DNA from: Mariprofundaceae bacterium
GTDB lineage: Bacteria > Pseudomonadota > Zetaproteobacteria > Mariprofundales > Mariprofundaceae
DNA: 36,196 bases
Direction of reading: 5' to 3'
NCBI GenBank assembly: GCA_027018935.1
Contig: JALUXZ010000222.1
Span: 1-36,196 of the forward strand
In this document: positions 27,228 through 36,196 of the stretch, piece after piece
How the letters are laid out: each line of letters begins with the position of its first letter
Position numbering within the stretch: position 1 is the stretch's first letter
Notes under the pieces: model-generated
What the model was told of the DNA's origin: nothing
Databases searched by the model: none
What the model saw: only the letters and a program-made list of their open reading frames with translations
Position numbers and translations under genes: made by a program

Positions 27228-28609
27228 TGTTCTTTCTCCGTTTGAGTCAGTGAGAAGTGTTTTATCTTACGGTGTAACTGGCTCCGTTCCATGCCAATAT
27301 CTGCGGCGGTATGACTAATATTCCAGTCATGTTTATCGAGGTGGTGTAACAAATAACCACGTTCAAATCGCTCTCTCGCATAATTAAAATTATGTTGCGA
27401 ATCATCCTCAACCACAGTGCTTTCTTTGCTGCTTACCTGCTTGGTAGTATCCAGTGGCGGCATACTATCTGCAGTAATCACTTCGCCAGGCTGTAGGATG
27501 TGGCAACGTTCAATGTAATTGCGCAACTCTCGCACATTTCCTGCCCATGAATAATTCGCCATCGCTGCTTGTGCAGATTCGGCGAATTGCACGGCATCTC
27601 CACCCAAAAGAGCCGCCTGTTCCGTTACAAGTGTCTCGATTAATAACGGCAAATCTTCTATGCGATCACGTAAACTTGGTAGCTGGATGGTAATCACATT
27701 TAATCGGTAGTAAAAATCCTCACGCAACATACCCTGCTGTAACATTGCCTCAGGGTTTGATGATGTTGCCCCTAAAATTCGTACATTGGCAGGCATATTG
27801 GCGGGATTACCCAAACGTTGAATACGTCGCTCTTGCATAGCTCGAAGAATCTTGGCTTGCGCACTAAGGCTGAGCTCACCAATTTCATCCAAAAACAAGC
27901 TACCCCCATGCGCTGCTTCAAAGCGCCCTCGCTGCGTATGCAATGCACCTGGAAACGCTCCTTTTTCATGCCCAAACAATTCAGAATCCATTTTTCCGTC
28001 AGGAATACTGGCAATATTAACATCCATAAACGGTGCGCCTGCGCGCTTGGATTGCTGATGCAACATACGAGCAGCAACAGCCTTCCCTGTTCCATGCTCA
28101 CCCAATAATAATACAGGGGTGTCCGTCATTGCCACTCGCTGAATAAGTGCCCTTACCTTGCCAATGGCCTCACTATCACCCATCAACTCATGCCGTGATT
28201 GTTGTTGTATATTTTGTTTAAGTTCCGTATTTTCACGGGTTAATTTTCGTTTTTCGAGTGCATTACGCACAAGCACAAGTAGCTTTTCAGAAGACAATGG
28301 TTTTTCAACAAAATCAAATGCACCCTGACGTGTCGCCCGTACAGCCGTATCAATAGTTGCATGACCCGACATAATAATAATGGGCAATTCATCATCCAAT
28401 TGATGCAAACGCAGCATGGTTTCCAAACCATCAATACCAGGCATCCAAATATCCAATAACACGCAATCTACAGGTTGCTTACGAAAGCGTGCTACAGCCT
28501 CTTCACCCGATGGAGCCAAACTTACGAGATAATCCTCATCTTCAAACAGCCCTTGCAAAGACTCACGTATAGCCTGTTCATCATCGACAATCATAATACG
28601 CGCGCTCAT
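27224..28609 (-). CDS. ntrX: NtrX-like sigma54-type response regulator
   Basis: REC MSARIMIVDDEQAIRESLQGLFEDE...LLDIWMPGIDG, AAA+ GEHGTGKAVAARMLH, FLDEIGELSLSAQAKILRAMQE, Fis-type HTH C-terminus. Confidence 0.92.
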   Translation of the reverse strand: MSARIMIVDDEQAIRESLQGLFEDEDYLVSLAPSGEEAVARFRKQPVDCVLLDIWMPGIDGLETMLRLHQLDDELPIIIMSGHATIDTAVRATRQGAFDFVEKPLSSEKLLVLVRNALEKRKLTRENTELKQNIQQQSRHELMGDSEAIGKVRALIQRVAMTDTPVLLLGEHGTGKAVAARMLHQQSKRAGAPFMDVNIASIPDGKMDSELFGHEKGAFPGALHTQRGRFEAAHGGSLFLDEIGELSLSAQAKILRAMQERRIQRLGNPANMPANVRILGATSSNPEAMLQQGMLREDFYYRLNVITIQLPSLRDRIEDLPLLIETLVTEQAALLGGDAVQFAESAQAAMANYSWAGNVRELRNYIERCHILQPGEVITADSMPPLDTTKQVSSKESTVVEDDSQHNFNYARERFERGYLLHHLDKHDWNISHTAADIGMERSQLHRKIKHFSLTQTEKEQ

Positions 28610-30786
28610 GTGTCCTCCAAGCTCTGCTTCGTAGATTTTACTTCTGGTTCTTGTATTGGCAATGCCAAACAAAAATGTGTCGGATTCTCATTTGATAGCA
28701 ACAATAAATCTCCACCATGCTCATCAGCAATGCGTTTAGCGATCGATAACCCCAAACCAGAGCCTGTCGATTTTGTTGAGTAATAAGCTTCAAATAAATG
28801 CGGGCGTACTGATTCGGGGATGCCATCACCATCATCTTCAATATGAAAACGAACCATCTCATTATCACTAGAAAGATATAAGCGAATATGTTTTTTTCCA
28901 TCTTCCGTCGCAGCCAAGGCATTTTCCATTAAATTAATAAGAATTTGACGCACTTGATCGGCATCACAATAACATGACAAATCCGGCGGCATATCTGCAA
29001 CACGCACCCGCGAATAAGCGCTGTATAAATCACGTAGCTCCTGCACAAAGGTCGCACATTTCACCTGCTTACAATGTGGTTTTGGCAAACGTGCCAGTGT
29101 TGAAAAATCAGCAATCAGACGTTGCAAACGCTCAACCTGTGCAATAATTGCATGGGTACAGCTATCAAACACATCATGATCATCTACCTGTTGACGAAAA
29201 CGTCGCTGCAAACGCTCTGCTGCCAACTTAATCGGTGTCAGCGGGTTTTTAATCTCATGTGCCAAACGTTGCGCGACTTCAGACCAAGCCCGATGGCGTT
29301 GCGCCTCTGCCAATTGACTCACATCATCCAGCAACAGTAAATAACCAGAAAAACCTGATAACCCCGATGCATTCAAACGCGCGCCACGCGCTAAAAGATG
29401 GCGTTTTTCACCCTGAATCACGACTTCTAACTCGCGCTGTAGCGTTTCATTCTGCTGATGGCTCAATTCATCATAAAACTCATGCACCAAATGCAATTTT
29501 CCTCTGCTTAAATCAGAAAAATTACGCCCACTCACCCAATCACTGGGCTGCAACACAAGCAGTTGACGCAACGATTGATTGATAAGGCGAATTTCTCCAC
29601 GTTCATTGAGCAATAACACGCCACTTTGCAGATTGGCAAGTAGGGTTTCCAGCACATATTGTCGCTGGCGACTACTGGTTAAAGCATCACTTAAGTCCAA
29701 CTGGGCTTTCTCAGTGGCTTCTATATTCTGCTTCATATGTAGAGCCATACGGTTAAATGAATGCACCAAATCACCCAACTCATCATCCGATGTGTTTGGA
29801 ATCGACACATCAAGATCGCCATCTGTCACCTTCTTCAAGGCATGTGCCAATTGCCCAACAGGGCTGGTTAAACGCCTTGAAAAGACCACCGCAACCAAAC
29901 CTACAACCAAAACAATCAACAAGGTGATAAAAAGCATGGCATGGGTAAATATATCACGAATGGATTGACGGTGCCTTTCCAGTTCTTTGTAGGTTCGATA
30001 ATCTGATTCCACAGCCCTTGCATGTTGAATCAACCCCTCAGGCAATACTGTTTTTACCTTGAGTAAGGCAACAATGCGCTGTTGAATCACCACAGGGGCA
30101 TAAGCAGCCAGCATTTCTTCATTTTTTACATTCAACAGCTCACTGCTTACCCTTCCCATGGTTAAACTAATCAAGGCCTGTTCACTAAAAGCTTCGGGTT
30201 TAAAATCAGATAACCCTTCCGATTGCACCGCTGCAAGCAAGCGTTGATTGCGATCATAAAGCTGAATACTCTGCCAGCCCTCTCGCTGTAGAATTTCAAT
30301 CATGCGACTGTTTAAATTTCTGTAACTCGCAGGAAAACTGGCAATATCGGATAACAACCCATCATCATTCGCGTAGAGGGCAAGATTGTGCCGCATATCT
30401 TGATCAATTCGACCATAAAACCCTTGCGCCAAACTTAAAGCTCTATCCAACAAGGTATCAACACGCACATCAAACCAAACATCCATACCCTTTTCAACCA
30501 TTTGATTGGCAGCAAACTGCAGCGTTCCTGCAGGTATCAGCAACATGCCCACGGCACCAATCACTAGCTTGGCTCGCAATCGCGAACCTGGGCGGGGTGC
30601 TTTTTTTTGTAGAAACAAGCGCATGCCATATAAAAACAACACCATCGACAGCAAAAATAACAGGCTAATATTCACCCATACCACCACTTGCAAATCAGGT
30701 GTCGTATGACTTGGCCACAACCACACAATCACCGACCACAGTGCCGCCGACAATAATAATGGCAAAATCTTCAGCCATAGACTCAT
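28606..30786 (-). CDS. ntrY: NtrY-like sensor histidine kinase
   Basis: N-terminal TMs, HAMP, PAS, HEIKNPLTPIKLAAERLQRRF H-box, GDGIPESVRPHLFEAYYSTKSTGSGLGL; 4 bp overlap with ntrX. Confidence 0.93.
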   Translation of the reverse strand: MSLWLKILPLLLSAALWSVIVWLWPSHTTPDLQVVVWVNISLLFLLSMVLFLYGMRLFLQKKAPRPGSRLRAKLVIGAVGMLLIPAGTLQFAANQMVEKGMDVWFDVRVDTLLDRALSLAQGFYGRIDQDMRHNLALYANDDGLLSDIASFPASYRNLNSRMIEILQREGWQSIQLYDRNQRLLAAVQSEGLSDFKPEAFSEQALISLTMGRVSSELLNVKNEEMLAAYAPVVIQQRIVALLKVKTVLPEGLIQHARAVESDYRTYKELERHRQSIRDIFTHAMLFITLLIVLVVGLVAVVFSRRLTSPVGQLAHALKKVTDGDLDVSIPNTSDDELGDLVHSFNRMALHMKQNIEATEKAQLDLSDALTSSRQRQYVLETLLANLQSGVLLLNERGEIRLINQSLRQLLVLQPSDWVSGRNFSDLSRGKLHLVHEFYDELSHQQNETLQRELEVVIQGEKRHLLARGARLNASGLSGFSGYLLLLDDVSQLAEAQRHRAWSEVAQRLAHEIKNPLTPIKLAAERLQRRFRQQVDDHDVFDSCTHAIIAQVERLQRLIADFSTLARLPKPHCKQVKCATFVQELRDLYSAYSRVRVADMPPDLSCYCDADQVRQILINLMENALAATEDGKKHIRLYLSSDNEMVRFHIEDDGDGIPESVRPHLFEAYYSTKSTGSGLGLSIAKRIADEHGGDLLLLSNENPTHFCLALPIQEPEVKSTKQSLEDT

Positions 30787-31352
30787 GGTAAAGTGAAACT
30801 TCCTATAGCAACCGTTTTCCCAAGCTTCGTCACAGCATTCCACCAGTGCTCACTGACTTCGCCTTCTTCGATATACAGCCTTACTTTGAGGGTATAATTT
30901 GCCCCTGACTGCAACAAGCTTTTATCAATAATGGGGAAGTTTTTTAAGCTGGATAAAAATGCAATCGCCTTATGCTCCGACAATGTTGCACTGGTAATGC
31001 CGCTATTACTGTCTTTCAACAACCACTGTCGAGATACCAAATCAGGCACAACTTGGCGGCTAATCTGTACGCTAGCAATACTTTTATTGAGCCAATAATC
31101 TCGATTCTCCTCGATGAGAATCTCCCATGAATATGTCATCAGGCTTCCCTCTTTAAGGGCAAGCTTCAATCTTTCAACGCCTATTTCAGAAGCAATATCA
31201 CAATAAATCACTGGCTGACTTGTATCAATTTTAACATCTGCCAACTCTTCACTATAGCCATAACTTGCATATAAAAAAAACATGCCAAACAGGCCAAGCT
31301 TGCACAGCCAGTCACACAACTTCGCACATATTTTTTTCTGCCTAAGGAACAT
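30783..31352 (-). CDS. DUF4390-type exported protein
   Basis: Hydrophobic N-terminus, then the DUF4390-like pattern; overlaps ntrY start by 4 bp. Confidence 0.7.
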   Translation of the reverse strand: MFLRQKKICAKLCDWLCKLGLFGMFFLYASYGYSEELADVKIDTSQPVIYCDIASEIGVERLKLALKEGSLMTYSWEILIEENRDYWLNKSIASVQISRQVVPDLVSRQWLLKDSNSGITSATLSEHKAIAFLSSLKNFPIIDKSLLQSGANYTLKVRLYIEEGEVSEHWWNAVTKLGKTVAIGSFTLP

Positions 31353-31412
31353 TACCCAAACCTACAATAAAAAAGTGATGGGTAGAAGTATGTCACCTAT
31401 CAAGGTTAGTAT

Positions 31413-33362
31413 TTGCCCATGCCCATCATAACCTTAAACCACCTTGAGAAAGCCTTCGGCTCGCAAGTTCTGCTCGACAATGTTAGTTTGAATATTGCTA
31501 AAGGCGTACGCATCGGGCTTATTGGCCGCAATGGTGAAGGCAAATCAACACTACTTAAAATTATGGCAGGCTTGATTGATAGCGATAGTGGCAGCATCAC
31601 ACTGCGCAATGGTGCAAGCATTGCCTACTTACCTCAGGCTCCCCATTATGATGCAGGGCAAAGCGTTTTCCATGTCGTTGCAGATGGTTTGGGGAGTGTT
31701 GCAGCACTACTTGAGGATTATCAAACAGCATTACAAACATTGCAGCATGACAGCTCCGATGCGGCTCTCAAGCACGTGGATAAACTACAAGCCCAACTGG
31801 AGCATGCAGGAGCATGGCAATTACATGCCCGCATTGAAATGGCAATCTCAAAACTAAGCTTGGATCCACAGCGTGATGTCAAAGAGTTGTCAGGCGGCTG
31901 GTTGCGGCGTGTTGCTTTGGCTAGAGCAGTGGTTTCCAACCCTGATGTTTTACTACTTGATGAGCCAACCAACCATTTGGATGTCGCATCCATTGAGTGG
32001 TTAGAGGATTTTGTCGCCGATTTCCCTGGCTCTGTATTATTTATTACCCATGACAGATATTTCCTTGATGCAGTGGCAGAAGAAATCATTGAGCTGGATC
32101 GCGGGCACTTAACCCACTTCCCCTACTCCTATGCCGAATATCTGGAAAAAAAGGCAGAGATGCTGGCAATTGAAGAAAGTAAAAACCGAAAATTCGACAC
32201 CGTGTTAGCGGAAGAAGAGCGCTGGATTCGCCGTGGCATCCCCGCTCGTCGCACACGCAATGAAGGGCGCGTACGTGCCTTGGAAGATTTACGCAAACAA
32301 CGGGCTGCCCGTCGGATGCGTGGTGGCGATGTCGATTTACGCGTGGCTTGCGGCATTAAATCAGGAAAAATGCTTATGGAGGCAGTCGAGTTATCACATA
32401 GCTTTACACGCCCTAATGGTGAAAAAATTATCATTGCCAATCACTTCGAGCATAAAATCATGGCGGGCGACCGTGTTGGCTTGATTGGGCCCAATGGCGT
32501 GGGAAAAACCACCTTGCTGAAAATTTTACTGGGCGAAATAACACCTGAAAACGGCAGAGTTCGACATGGTGTGCGTCTCGCTCCTGCATTTTTAACGCAA
32601 ATGCGTGATTTGGACGATAGCACGAAATTAAAAGATGTACTGCTGCCACAAGGTGGCAACTATGTGCATATTGGTGGGCATGAGCCCCGCCATATTGTCA
32701 CTTATATGCAAGATTTTCTCTTTGACAAGGAGCGACTCAATGCCCGTGTTGCAGCACTGTCAGGCGGTGAGCGTGGTCGTTTATTATTGGCAAAATTACT
32801 ACTTGAGCCCGCCAATGTCTTGATTCTTGATGAACCAACCAATGATTTGGACATCGGTACACTCGCTGTATTGGAGCAAGCCCTAGCAAAATATGATGGT
32901 ACGGTCATTGTAGTGAGTCATGACCGCGCATTTATGGATCGTGTGGCTTCACGCGTTTTGGCATTTGAAGGTCATGGTGAAATTATTCCTATTGAAGGTG
33001 GTTATTCAGATTATCAGGCATGGAAACAACGTCGTTTGGACATTGAAAAAGAAAGAAACATTGAAAAAAGCACAAAAAAACAAGAAACCACATCAAAAAC
33101 ACCAAAAATATTAAAAAAACTTTCCTATAAAGAGCAAAAAGAGCTAGAAGAACTACCCTTGAACATTGAAAAAATGGAAGAAGAAAAAGCTGAAATAGAG
33201 GCGCGCTTTTGCAATCCTGATTATTTCACCAGTAATGCCGAAGCCTATCAAAAAGATCAGCAACGTTTATCCACATTGGACGATGCGCTACTCGATGCTT
33301 ATGCTCGCTGGGAAAGCTTAGAAGAAAAACAAAGCAACTTACAGGATAAGGATAAAGCATGA
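31413..33362 (+). CDS. uup: ABC-F family ATPase (Uup-like)
   Basis: Two ATPase domains, GLIGRNGEGKSTLLK and GLIGPNGVGKTTLLK, LSGGWLRRVALARA, LSGGERGRLLLAKLL, linker and C-terminal coiled coil. Confidence 0.93.
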   Translation: MPMPIITLNHLEKAFGSQVLLDNVSLNIAKGVRIGLIGRNGEGKSTLLKIMAGLIDSDSGSITLRNGASIAYLPQAPHYDAGQSVFHVVADGLGSVAALLEDYQTALQTLQHDSSDAALKHVDKLQAQLEHAGAWQLHARIEMAISKLSLDPQRDVKELSGGWLRRVALARAVVSNPDVLLLDEPTNHLDVASIEWLEDFVADFPGSVLFITHDRYFLDAVAEEIIELDRGHLTHFPYSYAEYLEKKAEMLAIEESKNRKFDTVLAEEERWIRRGIPARRTRNEGRVRALEDLRKQRAARRMRGGDVDLRVACGIKSGKMLMEAVELSHSFTRPNGEKIIIANHFEHKIMAGDRVGLIGPNGVGKTTLLKILLGEITPENGRVRHGVRLAPAFLTQMRDLDDSTKLKDVLLPQGGNYVHIGGHEPRHIVTYMQDFLFDKERLNARVAALSGGERGRLLLAKLLLEPANVLILDEPTNDLDIGTLAVLEQALAKYDGTVIVVSHDRAFMDRVASRVLAFEGHGEIIPIEGGYSDYQAWKQRRLDIEKERNIEKSTKKQETTSKTPKILKKLSYKEQKELEELPLNIEKMEEEKAEIEARFCNPDYFTSNAEAYQKDQQRLSTLDDALLDAYARWESLEEKQSNLQDKDKA

Positions 33363-34840
33363 TTACAGGTGAGTTGAAGAGTCAGGTGGATACAGTTTGG
33401 AATGCTTTTGCGACGGGCGGTATCAGTGATCCACTTACGGTGATTCAACAGTTTACCTTTTTATTGTTTCTGCGCCGCTTGGATGAAGCCCAGCTTTTGG
33501 AAGAAAAGAAGATGAACCTTATTGGTGGAAAAGTTTCCAATCCAACCTATCAACCCCAACATGCGTCTTTTCGTTGGCACAGCTTTAAACATAATGACCC
33601 TGAAACGATGTTTGACCTCTTCACCCAGCCTCAAGCCTCAGCAGATGGATTTACGGTCTTCACGCACATGATACAGGTTGGCAAAGCAGGCGGTGTGTTT
33701 GCCAAATATATGAAGGGTGCAACCTTTATGATTCCTACGCCTCGCTTGCTTGACCAAGTGGTGCAGATGATTGATAGCATTCAAATGGATGACCGCGACA
33801 CCAAAGGCGACCTGTACGAATATCTACTTTCTAAAATCGCTACGGCTGGTCGCAATGGTCAGTTTCGCACACCACGCCATATCATTCAGATGATGGTTGA
33901 GATGATGGAACCAACCCAAGAAGATACGATTTGTGACCCAGCATGTGGCACATCAGGTTTCTTGGTTGCCGCCGGGGAATATGTGCATGACCATTTCCCT
34001 GAATGGTTTCATCAAGAGGCATTTCGCAAGCACTACAATACGGACATGTTCACAGGCATCGAGTTTGATTCCAATATGTTGCGTATTGGTGCGATGAATT
34101 TGCAACTGCATGGCATCGAACACCCGCAACTGATTGGTCGTGATTCGTTGAGTGAAGCCAATGCAGACATGCGCGAACAATTCAGTCTGATTCTTGCCAA
34201 CCCACCCTTCAAAGGCTCGTTGGATTATGATGGTGTGGAAGCTTCGCTACTTAAAACCGTTAAAACTAAAAAGACCGAATTGCTGTTTTTAGCCTTGATG
34301 TTGCGTATGTTGAAAATGGGTGGTCGTTGTGCGGTGATTATTCCAGATGGTGTGCTGTTTGGCTCGTCCAATGCCCATAAGAAGTTAAGAGAGGAATTGG
34401 TGGCAGGGCAAAAGCTTGAAGCAGTGATTTCCATGCCCAGCGGCGTGTTCAAGCCGTATGCAGGGGTAAGCACGGCGATTCTTATTTTTACCAAGACCAA
34501 TAATGGCGGCACAGACAAGGTTTGGTTTTATGATATGCAAGCCGATGGCTATAGCCTTGACGATAAGCGCGCACCGATTGCCGAGAACAATATCCCCGAC
34601 ATTATCCAACGCTTCAAAGCGCGTGATGCCGAACACGAGCGCGCACGCACCGAGCCAAGCTTTCTTGTACCGATGGATGAAATCAAAGCCAATGATTGGG
34701 ATTTAAGCATTAACCGCTACAAAGAGATTGTGTATGAGGAAATCGAATACGATGCACCTGCGGACATCATCAAGCAGATTGAACAGCTTGATGGTGAACG
34801 CGTTGAGGCTTTAAAAGTACTAAAGGAACTATTGGCGTGA
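33359..34840 (+). CDS. hsdM: Type I restriction-modification DNA methyltransferase subunit HsdM
   Basis: HsdM N-terminal region, RTPRHIIQMMVEMM, CDPACGTSGFLVAAGEY, LILANPPFKGS. Confidence 0.97.
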   Translation: MITGELKSQVDTVWNAFATGGISDPLTVIQQFTFLLFLRRLDEAQLLEEKKMNLIGGKVSNPTYQPQHASFRWHSFKHNDPETMFDLFTQPQASADGFTVFTHMIQVGKAGGVFAKYMKGATFMIPTPRLLDQVVQMIDSIQMDDRDTKGDLYEYLLSKIATAGRNGQFRTPRHIIQMMVEMMEPTQEDTICDPACGTSGFLVAAGEYVHDHFPEWFHQEAFRKHYNTDMFTGIEFDSNMLRIGAMNLQLHGIEHPQLIGRDSLSEANADMREQFSLILANPPFKGSLDYDGVEASLLKTVKTKKTELLFLALMLRMLKMGGRCAVIIPDGVLFGSSNAHKKLREELVAGQKLEAVISMPSGVFKPYAGVSTAILIFTKTNNGGTDKVWFYDMQADGYSLDDKRAPIAENNIPDIIQRFKARDAEHERARTEPSFLVPMDEIKANDWDLSINRYKEIVYEEIEYDAPADIIKQIEQLDGERVEALKVLKELLA

Positions 34841-36042
34841 GCTTCCCTCTTGAAAATATTGGCAACTATGTTGAAAAAGTCGCTACATGGAACCCAAAGC
34901 AAAGTATCTCCGAAGATAGCTTCCTTTACATAGATTTAAGCTCTGTTGATAAGGATGCGAAGACAATACCCATCGAAGAAGTTCAAGAAGTTCTTTCATC
35001 AGATGCACCAAGCCGAGCTAGGCAGTTGGTAGAAGGTTCGGATATATTAGTGTCGACAGTGAGACCTAATTTGAATGGTGTTGCGATTATTCCAAAGCAA
35101 TTAAGTGGGGCAACAGCATCTACAGGCTACTGTGTTTTGAGAGCAAAGGCACAATCATTAGATTCAAAATATTTATTTTACTGGGTTCAATCTCACTTAT
35201 TTGTAAATGATATGGTTAGGAAAGCATCAGGAGCAAACTATCCTGCCGTTTCAGATAAAATTATTAAGCAAAGTAACATCCCACTCCCACCCCTAGAAGA
35301 GCAAAAAAAGATTGCTGCGATATTGGATGCGGCGGATGCGCTGCGGCAAAAAGATGCGCAACTTATCGACAAATACAACGCCCTCAGCCAATCCCTGTTT
35401 TTGGATATGTTTGGTGACCCTGTAACCAATCCGATGGGGTGGGAGAAAATGCAGTTAGGGTTAATATGTAAACTTCAGGGCGGATTCTCATTTAAAAGCT
35501 CAGACTTCATTGATGATGGAGTTAAATTAGTCAAAATTGCTAATGTTCATTTTCAAAATCTAGATTGGTCTGAGGTTGATATGCTACCCAATAGCTACCT
35601 TGATAAATATCCAGACTTTGCATTAAAGACTGGGGATATATTGATGGCACTTACACGTCCTATTATTAAATCTCTAGATTCAGTAAAGGCAATAACAGTC
35701 AAAGCGGACGACCTGCCAGCATTATTAAATCAACGTGTAGCAAGGTTTAAGCCTAATAAGAATAAAATTAACAATGTGTATTTGATGAGGGTAATTTACA
35801 GCGACTATTTTAAAAATAAGGTAGCCAAATATTCTTCAACTTCATTACAGCCGAATGTTAGCAATAAGCAAATAGAAGCAACTGAAATGCTTGTTCCTCC
35901 AATCACCCTACAAAACCAATTCGCCGAGCGTATCCAGCATATCGAAGCGCAAAAGCAGCAAGCGCAAGCCGCCCTGCAAAAGTCCGATGATTTGTTTAAC
36001 AGCTTATTGCAGCGTGCCTTTAAAGGTGAATTAACGGCATAA
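34837..36042 (+). CDS. hsdS: Type I restriction-modification specificity subunit HsdS
   Basis: Two target recognition domains separated by IPLPPLEEQKKIAAILDAADALRQKDAQLIDKYNALSQSLFLDMFGDP; GTG start overlapping the hsdM stop. Confidence 0.95.
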   Translation: MSFPLENIGNYVEKVATWNPKQSISEDSFLYIDLSSVDKDAKTIPIEEVQEVLSSDAPSRARQLVEGSDILVSTVRPNLNGVAIIPKQLSGATASTGYCVLRAKAQSLDSKYLFYWVQSHLFVNDMVRKASGANYPAVSDKIIKQSNIPLPPLEEQKKIAAILDAADALRQKDAQLIDKYNALSQSLFLDMFGDPVTNPMGWEKMQLGLICKLQGGFSFKSSDFIDDGVKLVKIANVHFQNLDWSEVDMLPNSYLDKYPDFALKTGDILMALTRPIIKSLDSVKAITVKADDLPALLNQRVARFKPNKNKINNVYLMRVIYSDYFKNKVAKYSSTSLQPNVSNKQIEATEMLVPPITLQNQFAERIQHIEAQKQQAQAALQKSDDLFNSLLQRAFKGELTA

Positions 36043-36076
36043 CCAAGCCCAGAACCTGAGCGAACACGCCTACATG

Positions 36077-36160
36077 TTTACAGTTAGACGACCTTGAACT
36101 TTACAATTGGACGATGTTTAACTTTACAATTGGACGACGCTAAGGTTTACTATCAGACGA
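36077..36160. repeat. Four-copy direct repeat array with exact 23 bp period
   Basis: TTTACAGTTAGACGA (36077), TTTACAATTGGACGA (36100), TTTACAATTGGACGA (36123), TTTACTATCAGACGA (36146); 8 bp unrelated spacers. Confidence 0.9.
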
Positions 36161-36196
36161 TATGAATAGCATGACTTATATTAGGCACATAAAGCC

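Noticed and set aside
36077-36160. Short regularly spaced repeats as a CRISPR array
   Set aside because: Repeats are only 15 bp with 8 bp spacers, only four units, and no cas genes nearby; fits protein-binding sites better.

Overview
This 36.2 kb window is bacterial chromosome. I suspect a zetaproteobacterium-like Mariprofundus relative, from gene content only and unverified. It is mostly ordinary housekeeping: a PpiD-like chaperone, hybrid sensor kinase, hemE, thiG/thiS, aroQ, accB-accC, recQ, hemD-hemB-hemX-hemY plus a Rieske protein, a TetR-regulated MacAB/DevBCA-type exporter with an outer-membrane factor, trkH/trkA, ntrX/ntrY, a DUF4390 protein, an ABC-F ATPase and hsdM-hsdS. The most notable unexplained structure is two families of intergenic, almost fully palindromic ~160 bp elements. 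Family A has copies at 1-140 (truncated), 5334-5493, 5498-5657 and 18832-18992. Family B has copies at 141-193 (partial), 10797-10957, 11016-11176 and 14230-14390, plus a 57 bp core-only remnant at 24308-24364. They have recognisable termini and 4-bp flanking duplications (CATA/CATA, TATA/TATA, AGTA/AGCA for B; CTTG/CTTG, CTAG/CTAG for A). One A copy appears nested inside a B copy, and both families share the same apical hairpin core AATAGC-NNN-GCTATT. They look like fold-back MITEs with no transposase in the window. Other points of interest: a four-copy, exactly 23-bp-periodic direct-repeat array just after hsdS that looks like a transposon end, a degenerate NERD-like membrane protein, a PpiD without a visible parvulin domain, an NtrX with GAFPGA instead of GAFTGA, and a perfect 16+8+16 palindrome covering the tetR Shine-Dalgarno. 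No tRNA, rRNA or CRISPR was recognised.
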